A stretch of 64,000 bases of DNA from Schistocephalus solidus. Its lineage: Eukaryota > Platyhelminthes > Cestoda > Diphyllobothriidea > Diphyllobothriidae. The position numbers and the translations under genes were made by a program. The stretch covers positions 62,001 to 126,000 of the forward strand of contig WEDG01002934.1 of NCBI GenBank assembly GCA_017591395.1, read 5' to 3'. The number at the start of each line of letters is the position of its first letter. The first letter of the stretch is position 1. Shown here piece after piece: positions 25,322 through 36,629 of this stretch. The notes beneath the pieces were generated by a model. That model did no database searches. It had not been told where the DNA came from and worked only from the letters and a program-made list of their open reading frames with translations.

Positions 25322-25648
25322 GCAACTTGTATGTGTCAGCCAACAGCCTGCCAACGACGTCTGTTTTGACCGTCTTTTGTTCGATAAACAACGAAATTCT
25401 GCACACCATGCGAAACAGGCTGTGATATTCGGTTACCAAGCACAACATCTTCAATTACATTTTCGTCCCCGATTCTAATGTTCAAGTCAGAGTCAATAAG
25501 AGTTGCACTTTTCAACAGTACCGTTGAACTGCGTTGTTTGATATCAGCCAGGAAGGATACCATCATCGCATGGAGCTGGAGTTCAGATGTACATTCTACC
25601 GTCTTTATTCACAAGGAAGGAAAGTGGGTCTCAAAAGACGGCAGACCG
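25322..25648 (+). CDS. nrg: neuroglian-like exon, end of Ig2 and start of Ig3, with a frame break
   Basis: The exon completes the split glycine of the previous exon and continues NLYVSANSLPTTS, then VFCSINNEILHTMRNRL, the F-strand Cys and end of Ig2. That frame stops at TGA (25423-25425). A second frame, one base over, then carries IRLPSTTSSITFSS, NSTVELRCLISARKDTIIAW and GKWVSKDGRP up to a donor GTATGA: the B-strand Cys and C-strand Trp of Ig3. The two frames overlap at about 25386-25422. Both halves fit the neighbouring exons in phase and domain order, so they belong to one exon with a one-base shift, either an assembly error or a real mutation. A hidden intron was tested: GT at 25363 to AG at 25418 gives the wrong length modulo three and removes the Cys. 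Confidence 0.8.
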
Positions 25649-27973
25649 GTATGAGCGTAGTTAGGACAGATTTTGAACTTTCTGTCCATTTAGCAAATTG
25701 GATACCTGTTTTGCGAATTGATGTTACATACGATTCAGCATTATCAAATGTTTATTTAAGACATAGAAAACCAGTGGTTCTGTGCACAGGTAAAATCACA
25801 GAAGGGGTTTCTAGGTAGAATGTAATTTAAGGATTTTACCACTTTTATCTGTTAACTTAAAACGTTTTGGCCAGAATTAACGTAACCAACTTTAGATCGG
25901 ATGCTATTTTACATAGAAGGAGTTGAAGTCCAATAACTGTAGTAATATTTATTGGTGAACATAGCGTATAGGTCTCCCGGCATTACCTTAGAACCTTAAC
26001 ACTCCTAGGTGAAAAATGCAAGGACAAGTATATGTATCCGTGTAAGAAACTTTACATTCACCCTAAACCTGAACCTTTAAAGATAATCGTAACCTCAACG
26101 TAACCAAAACCATAATCCTTCCTCTGATTTCCCTGCCCCACTAAGGAAGCCCATATAAATTATTCTTACCTATTTAATTAATGTGAATCTTTACTGCCCA
26201 CTTGCTTTCATAGCATTGTATTGCACACAAGGACTTCGTATGAGGTTGAGGTATACAGCTCATTTTGTGCTTAGTTCAAGCATGCAATCTCCGACTTCAC
26301 AAAATGTATGTAACAAGGAGAGCATTTGTGGCTTATAAGCGGCGTTTTATCAAAACTTACGTTTGAGAAACGATGTATTAAGTATCCTGAAAGGTAGCAT
26401 AATGGCAAGAAAAAGAGTCTGTTTTTGAATTTAAAAACGTTTTCTTACACATTGAATTTTAGTCTTAGCTTGTGGGTAAAAAAAGAAATTGCGCGGTCCA
26501 AATAACAAAGGATAGCACAAGTCATTAAATTCTAGTCCAGTTAAATCAACGAGGAGCAGCATGGTCACAGACATACATTCAAGCCCTCAAAAAAGAATGA
26601 AAGAAAATCCTTTCCTTATTATGCTGCTCGTTTCTTTTTTAGTCAATAGACAGACAGCCTATTACGTGTCAGGTAAATTGCTATTTAACCATATTTGTGT
26701 AAGCTTAACTATTGTAAGTTAAGTTATGGGGAATATGCAACTCAAAATTCCGAAAAAAACATGATGTTATCGTATATGACCCCACGTTCGCTTGATATCA
26801 AAAGTTTTCTACTAAATCTGCCAACGTATATTTTGTTACGGATTGTTTAGTAACAGGTTCTGAAAAAGGTTATGTGGCAAGGGGAAAATAACACATAGAA
26901 ATATTCGAGCTAAAATGAACTTTTCCTTAAGTCTCACAAAAAGCTTACTTATAACTCTACAGTATTTTGCTAGTCTTACTATATAAGTATGGGTTAACGC
27001 TTAGTCTTAGGTCAAAGATAAATTGAAGGTTAAGCTTTAACGCAATTGAGAGTTTGGGTTAGGTTTTAAGATTTTGGTTAGAAGAAGGGTTAGTGCCAAT
27101 GTTTTAGCGATAGGTTTAAATATTAGAGGCGTTTATGTCTCCCGTTTGATCAGTACAGCCACGTAATATACCGTTGCTGGATGAAGTTGTCGCTAAGTGT
27201 ATTCAAATCAAAAGCCTCAATGTGCTTGTGATCAATTAATCCATCGGATGAATGATGGAATCAATCCTATTAGGCCTGCAAATCTTCTGAATTTCCTTGC
27301 CTGGAAGATACTTTAATATTGCCTATCTTTAAAATAGCAAGTAACTTAGAGTTGCAGATTTTGGAGAGGCAACGCCTCATGACAAACTGCAATTTTAACT
27401 GGTTACATTGCTTTATTTATATATGGAAACAGCGCAACTAATATTAAAACTGATCGGAAATCAAACATGTATATTCTGTGTACTACAATTAAGATTAGAA
27501 GTGATTCAAAGGCTGTAAGCTTTGAATCGTTCTTTTCAGAAGGACACATAAACATTCAGCAGATGGGTGAATAGATAATAATTTGAGGTTATTAAATTGC
27601 ACTATCAAATCAACTTAACCGATTTCAAATGAAAATTCCTGCATTAAGAAATAATATAAATTGGTGGAATACTAACTCACCTATAGAGATAGCTCAAGTA
27701 TAATTGATGAGAATCCATTCTTGAAATTTGTAATTTATGGCATAATTGAACCTAAATTTACTTGGAAATGGCAAGCTGTGGAGTGCACTAGAGATACATT
27801 AGGGAATCATTACACTTGCATTAACAGCTGCGTCACTATACTAGACCTTTTATTATTGCACCATCTTTCGTATGTTCATTAAATAAGGGTATATTGTTTT
27901 GAAACTCGGCTTTAATTCACAGTTTATTTCACACGATTCAATATTTTAAAGTAATTTTTCTTTTTAATGACAG
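25649..27973. other. intron 2: no gene or repeat recognised
   Basis: This is AT-rich intron sequence of 2.3 kb. C-rich (26060-26120) and G-rich (27000-27110) AACC/GGTT-type stretches occur but are irregular. The acceptor is TTTTCTTTTTAATGACAG. Confidence 0.6.
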
Positions 27974-28137
27974 CTTGGGCCAAAGGTTCAGATTCATCTG
28001 CGTGCTGAAAATACAATTTTGTTCATTCCAAGAGTCACATTTGATTATTCCGGGACATATACCTGCCAGCTGCAAAGTTCAGCGTCTTTCAGTACTACGC
28101 CAATTTCGGCTGACTTCAAATTACTAGTCGAATGTGA
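27974..28137 (+). CDS. nrg: neuroglian-like exon, second half of Ig domain 3
   Basis: It starts in phase 0, matching the previous exon, and reads LGPKVQIHLRAENTILFIP, VTFDYSGTYTCQLQSSAS and ADFKLLVE. D-x-S-G-T-Y-T-C is the F-strand of an Ig domain and closes Ig3. The strongest donor by consensus is GTGAGT at 28134, which ends the exon in phase 1. The next exon needs phase 2, however. The weaker GTGCAT at 28138 gives phase 2 and an Ig3-Ig4 linker (VE-C-E-AIFDEKP) of the same length as in L1 proteins, so 28137 is used here. A missed small exon is the alternative. Confidence 0.8.
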
Positions 28138-28499
28138 GTGCATCTATTTTTTTTAAATTCTAGGCGTTAGCTACGTGATGTGCATTTTATTACAAATACT
28201 GATAAAAAACAGTTGTTTAAATAAAAACCACTGCTATAACCAAGTTTTTATTTTCAGAAACATGATGCATACCTCTGATAGTTATCCACATTTTGAGAAA
28301 CTTTCCCTCTCTGAAAACATGTAAAATGGCAGAGGTGGTCAAAACTTGCAATATACTTAAAAGACGGTGTTATTTTAGTGTCGTTCGTCAGCAGGACTGA
28401 CTTAAAACTGCCCATTATTCATGAAAAATAGTATGATTTAATTATCTTAATTATGGAAAGTTGGTGAGCACTTTCGCTGTTCAGCTGATGTTCTATAGC
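28138..28499. other. intron 3, start: no feature
   Basis: AT-rich sequence with nothing recognised before the repeat cluster that begins near 28500. Confidence 0.5.
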
Positions 28500-28957
28500 A
28501 CATACGGATATAGGCAGAATAATATGACTGCAAAGACAAGGGAGATTGAAATGGGTATTTTTGGCTTTTTAGCCGACATTAGCCAGCCGTATGGCTAATA
28601 AGACAGAAATTGCCATTCCAGTCTCCCTGGTCTTTGCAATCATGTTTTTCTGCCTAGATCCTTAGCCACATTGCGGCTGCTGGCAGGGATCGAGAGTGAG
28701 CCCAAATGCACAACGGGATGAGTGAATCTTGCAACCGATCGGTGAGCGCGTACGTACCATTGTTAATATTACCGATCGAAACCGGCAAGGCAAAAAGTTT
28801 GATGCACAGTTGGAAGAGCAGTTGACTTCTAACCCACAGATCGCGATATAGAGCCTCAGGTGCCATAGCACCAGAAAGTTGTGTATGTTTTTTAATGACG
28901 GCTTATAAGCCAGAAAGGGCCATTCCAGTCTAATTTGTCTTTGCAGTCATGCTATTC

Positions 28958-28960
<3 letters not shown>
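28500..28960 (+). repeat. diverged family B-like repeat (subfamily B-prime)
   Basis: The blocks AAGACAAGGGAGA, GGCTAATAAGACAGAAAT, GCCATTCCAGTCTCCC and, at 28890-28935, GACGGCTTATAAGCCAGAAA with GGGCCATTCCAGTCT are relatives of the family B ribozyme segment. The CTGATGA strand is lost (TTAATGA at the second site). A decayed tRNA-like part (GTTGGAAGAGCAGTTGACTT) lies between. It is followed by (TA)n and then by family A, the same order as at 9255. Confidence 0.65.
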
Positions 28961-29007
<47 letters not shown>

Positions 29008-29014
29008 TATATAT
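28961..29014. repeat. (TA)n microsatellite between family B-prime and family A
   Basis: About 50 bp of alternating AT with one AAAT interruption. Confidence 0.9.
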
Positions 29015-30119
29015 CGCACACATATTCTACCGTACTGCCGACAAAGGTACAAGTTAAAAGCCTAGACACGTGTTTAACCGATGTTTCTGCTTCTGCGTGG
29101 CGCAGCAACGAGGGGTTCGGCTCCTCAGTGGGTCTCTCAGCGTTCTCTGTGCAGTTTCTGGAATATGGACTCCAGAGAATAATCAAGGAAATAATTTCTG
29201 AAATTATAAAGTGCAGGACATGGAGTCAGATGATTCGGACATGACTTTTTATTATCAGACCCGAAAGTTCAATGAACATTCGGGTCAAAGAAAATCAACC
29301 ACTATGGAATAACCATATAATGCCCATTCTAAAAACAAGTAGTACTACAAGAAGTATGCATCTTTTATGGCAAAGACATTATACCGTACGTCCGATAAAG
29401 GTACTAGATAAAACCCAGACACGTGTTTCGCCGATTTTTCTGCTGCTGTGTGACCCAGGAAGGAGGGTTTAAGCTTTTCATTGTGTCCCCCAGCGTTGTC
29501 TCTGCAGTTTCTGATATATGAACTCCAGATAATAAAAAAGGAAATAATTTATGAAATAATTAAGTGCAGGACATGGAGTCAGATGATTCGGACATGACTT
29601 TTTAGGGCCAGACACGAAATTTGAATGAACATTTGGTTCGAAGACAATCAACCACTGAGGAATAACCGCGAAATGCTCAATCTAAAACAAGTAGTACTAC
29701 AAGTAGTATGAATCTTATATGGCACATATATTATACCGTACTTCCGAAAAAAGTAGAAGCTAAAAGCCTAGACACGTGTTTCGCCGATGTTTCTGCTGCT
29801 GCTAGAAACAGCAACGAGGGTTTCAGCTACTCAGTGGGTCGCTCAGCATTCTCTATGCGGTTTCTTTTATATGTACTCCAGATAATAAAAAAGGAAATAA
29901 TTTCTGAAATAATTAAGTGCAGGACATGGAGTCAGATGATTCGGACATGACTTTTTAGGGCCAAACACGAAATTTGAATGAACATTTGCTTCGAAGACAA
30001 TCAACCACTGAGAAATAACCGCGAAATGCTCAATCTAAAACAAGTAGTACTACAAGTAGTATGAATCTTATATGGCACATATATTATACCGTACTTCCGA
30101 AAAAAGTAGAAGCTAAAAG

Positions 30120-30191
30120 CCTAGACACGTGTTTCGCCGATGTTTCTGCTGCTGCTAGAAACAGCAACGAGGGTTTCAGTTCCTCAGTGGG
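30120..30191 (-). ncRNA. hammerhead ribozyme in family A array (core intact, stems weakened)
   Basis: CTGAGGA lies at 30181-30187, GAAA at 30132-30135, the palindromic ACACGTGT stem III and GTC at 30124-30126, all on the minus strand. Stem I pairs CCCA with TAGG (one mismatch), and stem II has an A-C mismatch at its base. All core residues are kept. Confidence 0.6.
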
Positions 30192-31897
30192 TCGCTCAGC
30201 GTTCTCTATGCGGTTTCTTTTATATGGACTCCAGATAATAAAAAAGGAAATAATTTATGAAATTATTAATTGCAGGGCATGGAGTCAGATGATTCGGACA
30301 TGACGTTTTAGGGTCAGACCCAAAATGTCAATGAACATTTGGGTCGAAGACAATCAACCACTGGGTAATAAACAAGTAATGCCTATTTCTACAAAAAGGT
30401 AGTACTACAAGTCGTATGAATGTTATACGGCACATATATTATACCGTGCTTCCGAAAAAGGTACTAGATAAAAAACCAGACATGGGTCTCACCGATGTTT
30501 TTTGCTGCTGCGTAACACAAGCAACAAGGGGTTCGGCTCCTCATTGCGTCCCCTAGCGTTCTAAATGCGGTTTCTGGTATATGGACTACAGATAATAATC
30601 AAGGAAAATATTTCTGAAATTATTAAGTGCAGGAAATGGAGTCAGATTAATCGGAAATGACGTTTTAGGGTCAGACCCGAAATGTCAATGAACATTTTGG
30701 TTGAAGACAATCAACAACTTTGTAATATCCACGTTATGCCCATTCTAAAAATGAGTAGTTCTACAAGTTGTATGAATATTATATGGCATATATAGTATAC
30801 CGTACATCCGACATAGGTACTAACTAAAAGCCCAGACACGTGTTTCTCCGATATTTCTGCTGACGCGTGACACATCAACGAAAGGTTCGGCTCCTCATGG
30901 GGTCCCCCAGCGTTTTCTATGTGGTTTCTGGTATATGGACTCCAGAGAATAACCAAGGAAATGAAATTCTGAAATAATTAAGTGCAGCTCATAGATTTCG
31001 ATTATTCTTACATGAGTATATAGGGTCAGATGTGAAATTTCAATGAACATTTGGGTCGACTACAATCAACCAATGTGGAATAACCACGTATTTTCATTCT
31101 ACAAAAAAGTAGTACTACAAGTAGTATTTTGAATCTAAAATGGCACATATATTATACGGTACTTCCGAAATAGGTACTAGCTTAAAGCCCAGACACGATT
31201 TTCGCCGATATTTTTGCTGCTGCGTGACACAGCATCGAGGGTTTCAGCTACTCAGTGTGGTCCCCCAGCGTTCTCTATGCGGTTTCTAGTATATGGACTC
31301 CAGACAATGATCAGGGAAATTATTTCTGAAATAATTAAGTGAAGGACATGGAGTCAGATGATTCGGACATGACCTTTTAGGGTAAGACCTGAAATGTCAA
31401 TGAATATTTGGGCCGAAGATAATCAATTACTGTAAAATAACCACGTTATGCCCATTCTACAAAGAAGTAGTACTACAAGTAGGATGAATCAAATAGGGCA
31501 CATATATTATACCGTACTTCCGACATAAGGTACTAGCTTAAAGCCCAGGCACGTGTTTTGCCGATGTTTCTGCTGCTGAGTGAAACAGCATCGAGGGTTT
31601 CGGCTACTCAGTGTGTCTCTCAGCGTTCTCTATGCGGTTTCTGTTTTATGGATTCCAGATTATAATTAAGGAAATAATTTCTGAAACTATTAAGTTAAGG
31701 ACATGGAGTCAGATGATTCAGACATGACTTTCTATGGTCAGCACCGAAATTTCAATGAACATTTTGGTCGAAGACAAACAACCACTGTGGAAAAACCACG
31801 CTAAGCTCATTCTACGAACAAGTAGTAATACAAGTTGTATGAATCTTATATGGCACATATATTATAGTGTTCTTCCGACATAGCTTATCGCTAAAAT

Positions 31898-31969
31898 CCC
31901 AGACACGTGTTTCGCCGATGTTTCTGCTTCTGTGTGACACAGCAACGAAGGGTTAGGCTCCTCAGTGTG
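31898..31969 (-). ncRNA. hammerhead ribozyme in family A array (best copy of the array)
   Basis: CTGAGGA lies at 31959-31965, stem II is GCCTA/TCGGC (five pairs including one wobble), GAAA is at 31910-31913, stem III is ACACGTGT, and GTC is at 31902-31904 on the minus strand. Stem I pairs CACA with TGGG and has one mismatch. Confidence 0.7.
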
Positions 31970-34380
31970 TTCCCCAGCGTTCTCTATGCGGTTTCTGTTA
32001 AAAGGACTCCAGATAATAATCAAGGAAATAATTTCTTAAATTATTAATTGCAGGACATGGAGTCAAATGATTCAGACATGACTTTTTATGGCCAGACCCG
32101 AAATTTTAATGAACCATTGTGTCAAAGACAAACAATCACTGTAGAATAACCACGTTATGCCCATTCTACAAACCAGAATTACTACAACTATTATGAATCT
32201 TATATGGCACTTATTTTATACCGTACTTCTGACATAGGTACTATCTAAAAGCCCAGACACTTTTTTTGCCGATGGTTCTGCTGCTGCGTGACACAGCAAC
32301 GAGGGGTTCGGCTCCTCAGTGGGACCCAAGCGTTCTCTTTGCGGTTTCTTGTATATGGACTCCAAAGGATACTCAACGAAAATATTTATGAAATAATAAT
32401 GTGCAGGACATGGAGTCAGATGATTCGGACATGACGTTTTAGGGTCAGACCCGAAATTTCATTGAGCATTTGGGTCGAAGAAAATCACCCACTCTGGAAT
32501 AACCACGTATTGCCTATACTGCAAACAAGTAGTACGACAAGTATTTTAAATTTTTTATGGCACATATATTATTACGTACCTCCTACTTCGGTACAAGCTT
32601 AAAGCGCAGACACGTGTTTCACCGATGATTCTGCAGCTGCGTGACACAACAACGAGGGGTTCTGCTCCTCATTGTGTCCCTCAGCGTTCTCTTTGCGGTT
32701 TCTATTATACAAACTCCAGAAAATAATTTCTGACATTATTAATTTCAGGACAGGCAGGCAGATGATTAAGAAATGGCTTTTTAGGGTCAGATCCGAAATT
32801 TCAATGAACATTTGGTTCGAAGACAAACATTCACTGTGAAATAACCACGTTATGCCCATTCTACGAACAAGAAGTACTACAAGTAGTATGAATCTTATAT
32901 GGTTCATATATTATACCGTTCTTCCTACATAGCTAATCGCTAAAATCCCAGACACGTGTTTCGCCTATGTTTTTGCTGCTGCGTGACACAGCAACGACGA
33001 TTTCGGCACCTCAATGGGTCCCCCAGCGTCCTCTATTTGGTTTCTAGTATATGGACTCCAGAGAATAATTAAGGAAATAATTTCTGAAATTATAAAGTGC
33101 AGGACATGGAGTCAGATGATTCAGCCATGACTTTTTGGGGTCAGACCCTAAATTTCAATGAACATTTTAGTCAAAGAAATTCACCCACTGTAGAAAAATC
33201 ACGTTATGCCTATTCTACAAACAAATAGTACTACAAGTAGTATGAATTATATATGGCACATATATTATACCGCACGTCCGACATAGGTACTAGCTAAAAG
33301 TCCAGACAAGAATTTCGCCGATATTGCTGCTGCTGCGTGACACAGCAACGATGGCTTCGGCTCCTAAGTGGGTCCCCCAGCGTTCTCTATGCGGTTTTCG
33401 GTATATGGACTCCAGAGAATAATTAACGAAATAATTTCTAAAATTATTAAGTGCGATCATGTATTCAGATGATTCGGACATGATGTTTTAGTGTCAGACC
33501 CGAAATGTCAATGAACATTTGGATCGAATACAATCAACCACTGTGAAAGAACAACGTTATGCCCATTCTACAAACAAGTAGTACTACAAGTAGAATGAAT
33601 CACATATGGCAGATATATTATACCGTACTTCCGACATAGGTACTAGCTTAAAGCCCAGACACGTGATTAATCGATGTTTTATGCTGCTGCTTGACACAGC
33701 ATCGAAGGGTTCGGCTACTCAGTTGGTCCCGCAGCGTTCTCTATGCGGTTTCTGGTATATGGACTCCAGATAATAATTTAGGATATAAAGTCTGAATCTT
33801 TTAAGTGCAGGACATTGAGTCAGATGATTCGATCAAGTATTTTTAGTGTCAGACCTGAAATTTTAATAAACATTTGGGTCGAAGACAATCAACCACTGTG
33901 GAATAACCCCGTTATGCCCATTCTACAAGCAAGTTGTACTACAAGTAGTATGAATCACATAGGGCACATATATTATACCGTACGTCCGACATAGGCACTA
34001 GCTTAAAGCCCAGACGTGTTTCGCCGAAGTTTCTGCTGCTGCGTGACACAGCAACGAGGGGTTCGGCTCCTAATTGGGTCCCTTAGTGATCTCTATGCGT
34101 TTTCTGGTATATGGACTCCAGTGAATAATCAAGGAATTAATTTCTGAAATAATTATGCGCAGGTCATGGATTCAGATGATTCGAACATGATGTTTTGTGT
34201 TCAGACCCGAAATGTTTAATGCATAATTTTGGTTGAAGAAATTCACCCATGGTGAAATAACCACGTTATGCCCATTCTACAAACAAAAAGTACTACAAGT
34301 AGTATGAATCTCATATGGCACATATTTTATACCGTACTTCTGACATAGGTTCTATCTTAAAGCCCAGACACTTTTTTGGG

Positions 34381-36629
34381 TCAGAATTTATTTCCTTGAT
34401 TCTTCTCTGGGGTCAATATACCAAAAAACCGCAAAGAGATCGCTAACGGACCCACTTAGGAGCCGAACCAATCGTTGCTGTGTCACGCAGCAGCAGAAAT
34501 ATCGTCGAAACTCTTGACTGGACTTTTAGCTAGTTCCTATGTTGGACGTGCTGTATAATATATGTGCCATTTATTACTCAAAATACTTGTAGTACTATTA
34601 CTTTGTAGAATGGGCATAACGTGGTTATTCTACAGTGGGTAAATTTCGTCGACTTAAAATAATCATTGAAATTTCGGGTCTGACCATAAAAAGTCATGTC
34701 TGAATCATTTGACTCCATGTCCTGCTATTAATAATTTAAAAATTATTTCCTTAATTATTATCTGGAGTCCTTTTAACAGAAACACATAGAGAACGCTGGG
34801 GGACACACTGATAAGCCTAACCCTTCGTTGCTGTGTCACGCAGCAGCAGAAACATCGGCGAAACACGTGTCTGGGATTTTTGCAGTAAGCTATGTCGGAA
34901 GAACGCTATAATATATGTGCCATATAAGATTCATACAACTTGTAGTACTACTTGTTCGTAGAATGAGCTTAGCGTGGTTATTCCACAGTGGTAGTTTGTC
35001 TTCGACCAAGAGGTTCATTGAAATATCGAGGCTGACCATAGAAAGTCATGTCCCAATCAACTGACTCCATGTCCTGCACTTAATAGTTTCAGAAATTATT
35101 TCCTTAATTATTATCTGGAGTCCATATACCAGAAACCGCAAAGAGAACGCTAACGAACCCATTTAGGAGCCAAAACCCTCGATGCTGTGTCACGCAGCAG
35201 CAGAAACATCGGCAAAACACGTGTCTGGGCTTTAAGCTAGTACGTATGTCGGAAGTTCGGTATAATATATGTGCCCTATGTGATTCATACTATTTGTAGT
35301 ACTACTGGTTTGTAGAATGGGCATAACGTGGTTTTTCTACAGTGGGTGAATTTCTTCGACCCAAATATTCATCGACCTTTCAGGTCTTACCCTAAAAGGT
35401 TATGTCCGAATCATCTAAATCCATGTCCTTTACTTAATTATTGCAGAAATTATTTCCTTGATTCTTCTCTGGAGTCCATGTACCAGAAACCGCATAGAGA
35501 TCGCTAACGGACCCACTTTGGAGCCGAACCCATTGTTGCTGTGTCACGCAGCAGCAGAAATATCGGCGAAACTCTTGTCTGGACTTTAAGCTAGTACCTA
35601 TGTGGGAAGTGCGGTATAATATATGTGCCATATATAATTCATACTACTTGTAGTACTATTTGTTTGTAGAATGGGCATAACGTGGTTTATTCTACAGTGG
35701 GTGAATTTCTTTGACTAAAATGTTCATTGAAATTTCGGCTCTGACCCCAAAAATATCATGTGCGAATCATCTGACTCCATGTCTTGCACTTAAAAGTTTC
35801 AGAAATTATTTCCTAGATTCTTCTCTGGGAGTCCATATACCAGAAACCGCATAGAGATCGCTAAGGGACCCACTTAGGAGCCGAACCCATCGCTGCTGTG
35901 TTACGCAGCAGCAGAAACATCGGCGAAACGCGTGTCTGGGCTTTAAGCTAGTACCTATGTCGGAAGTACGGTATAATACATGTGCGAATTAAATTAATAC
36001 TACTTGTAGTACTACTTGTTTGTAGAATGGGCATTACGTGGTTATTTTACAGTATATCATTGTCTTCGACCCAAATATTCATTGAAATTTCGGATCTGAC
36101 CTAAAAAAGTTATTTCTTAATCATCTGCCTCCCTGTCCTGAAATAAATAGTCAGAACTTATTTTCTGATTTAATTTTCTGGAGATTGTATAATAGAAACC
36201 GCATAGAGAACGCTGAGGGACACAATGAGGAGCAGAACCCCTCGTTGCTGTGTCACGCAGCAGCAGAATCGTCGGTGAAACACGTGTCTGCGCTTTAAGC
36301 TTGTACTTAAGTAGGAGGTACGTGATAATATATGTGCCATATAAGATTTAAAATACTTGTAGTACTACTTGTTTGCAGTGAAGGCAATACGTGGTTATTC
36401 CAGAGTGGGTGATTTTCTTCGACACAAATGCTCAATGAAATTTCGGGTCTGACCCTAAAACGTCATGTCCGAATCATCTGACTCCATGTCCTGCACATTA
36501 TTATTTCATAAATATTTTCGTTGAGTATCCTTTGGAGTCCATATACAAGAAACCGCAAAGAGAACGCTTGGGTCCCACTTAGGAGCCGAACCCGTCGTTG
36601 CTATGTCACGCAGCAGCAGAACCATCGGC
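34381..36629 (-). repeat. family A satellite array, about six inverted monomers
   Basis: From 34381 the same 355-bp unit runs in reverse orientation, with GGTATAATATATGTGCC near 34550, 34910, 35265, 35620, 35980 and 36340. Here the ribozyme reads on the + strand. No copy keeps the full core: examples are CTGATAA at about 34810, CTTTGGA at about 35515 and CTTAGGA at about 35880. The array stops at 36629 inside a ribozyme and is joined without spacer to a family B unit. Confidence 0.9.

Larger units (their letters stand above)
29030..34380 (+). repeat. family A satellite array, about 15 direct monomers of 355 bp
   Basis: Monomers are marked by a variant of ATATTATACCGTACTTCCGAC near 29030, 29369, 29716, 30072, 30430, 30783, 31141, 31497, 31850, 32206, 32560, 32900, 33252, 33607, 33966 and 34317, with spacings of 339-359. 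Each includes GTATATGGACTCCAGA, GACATGGAGTCAGATGATTC and AGTAGTACTACAAGTAGTA (itself near-palindromic). Each also carries a hammerhead region read on the minus strand. Monomers near 29716 and 30072 are closest to each other, suggesting local duplication. The array ends inside a ribozyme at 34380. Confidence 0.9.

Noticed and set aside
25363..25418. 56-nt mini-intron explaining the Ig2/Ig3 frame break
   Set aside because: It has GT and AG ends, but its length is 2 modulo 3 where 1 is needed, and it would remove the second Cys of Ig2.
25336..25566. Minus-strand open frame of 76 codons
   Set aside because: It is the antisense shadow of the Ig2/Ig3 exon; the plus strand has the Ig signatures and splice sites.
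26058..27110. Internal telomere-like stretches (AACCT-rich and GGGTTAG-rich)
   Set aside because: Units are irregular, few and not tandem, so nothing beyond chance or an old minisatellite is supported.
29030..34380. CRISPR array
   Set aside because: The repeats are whole 355-bp satellite monomers without a short-repeat/unique-spacer pattern, in a eukaryotic context.
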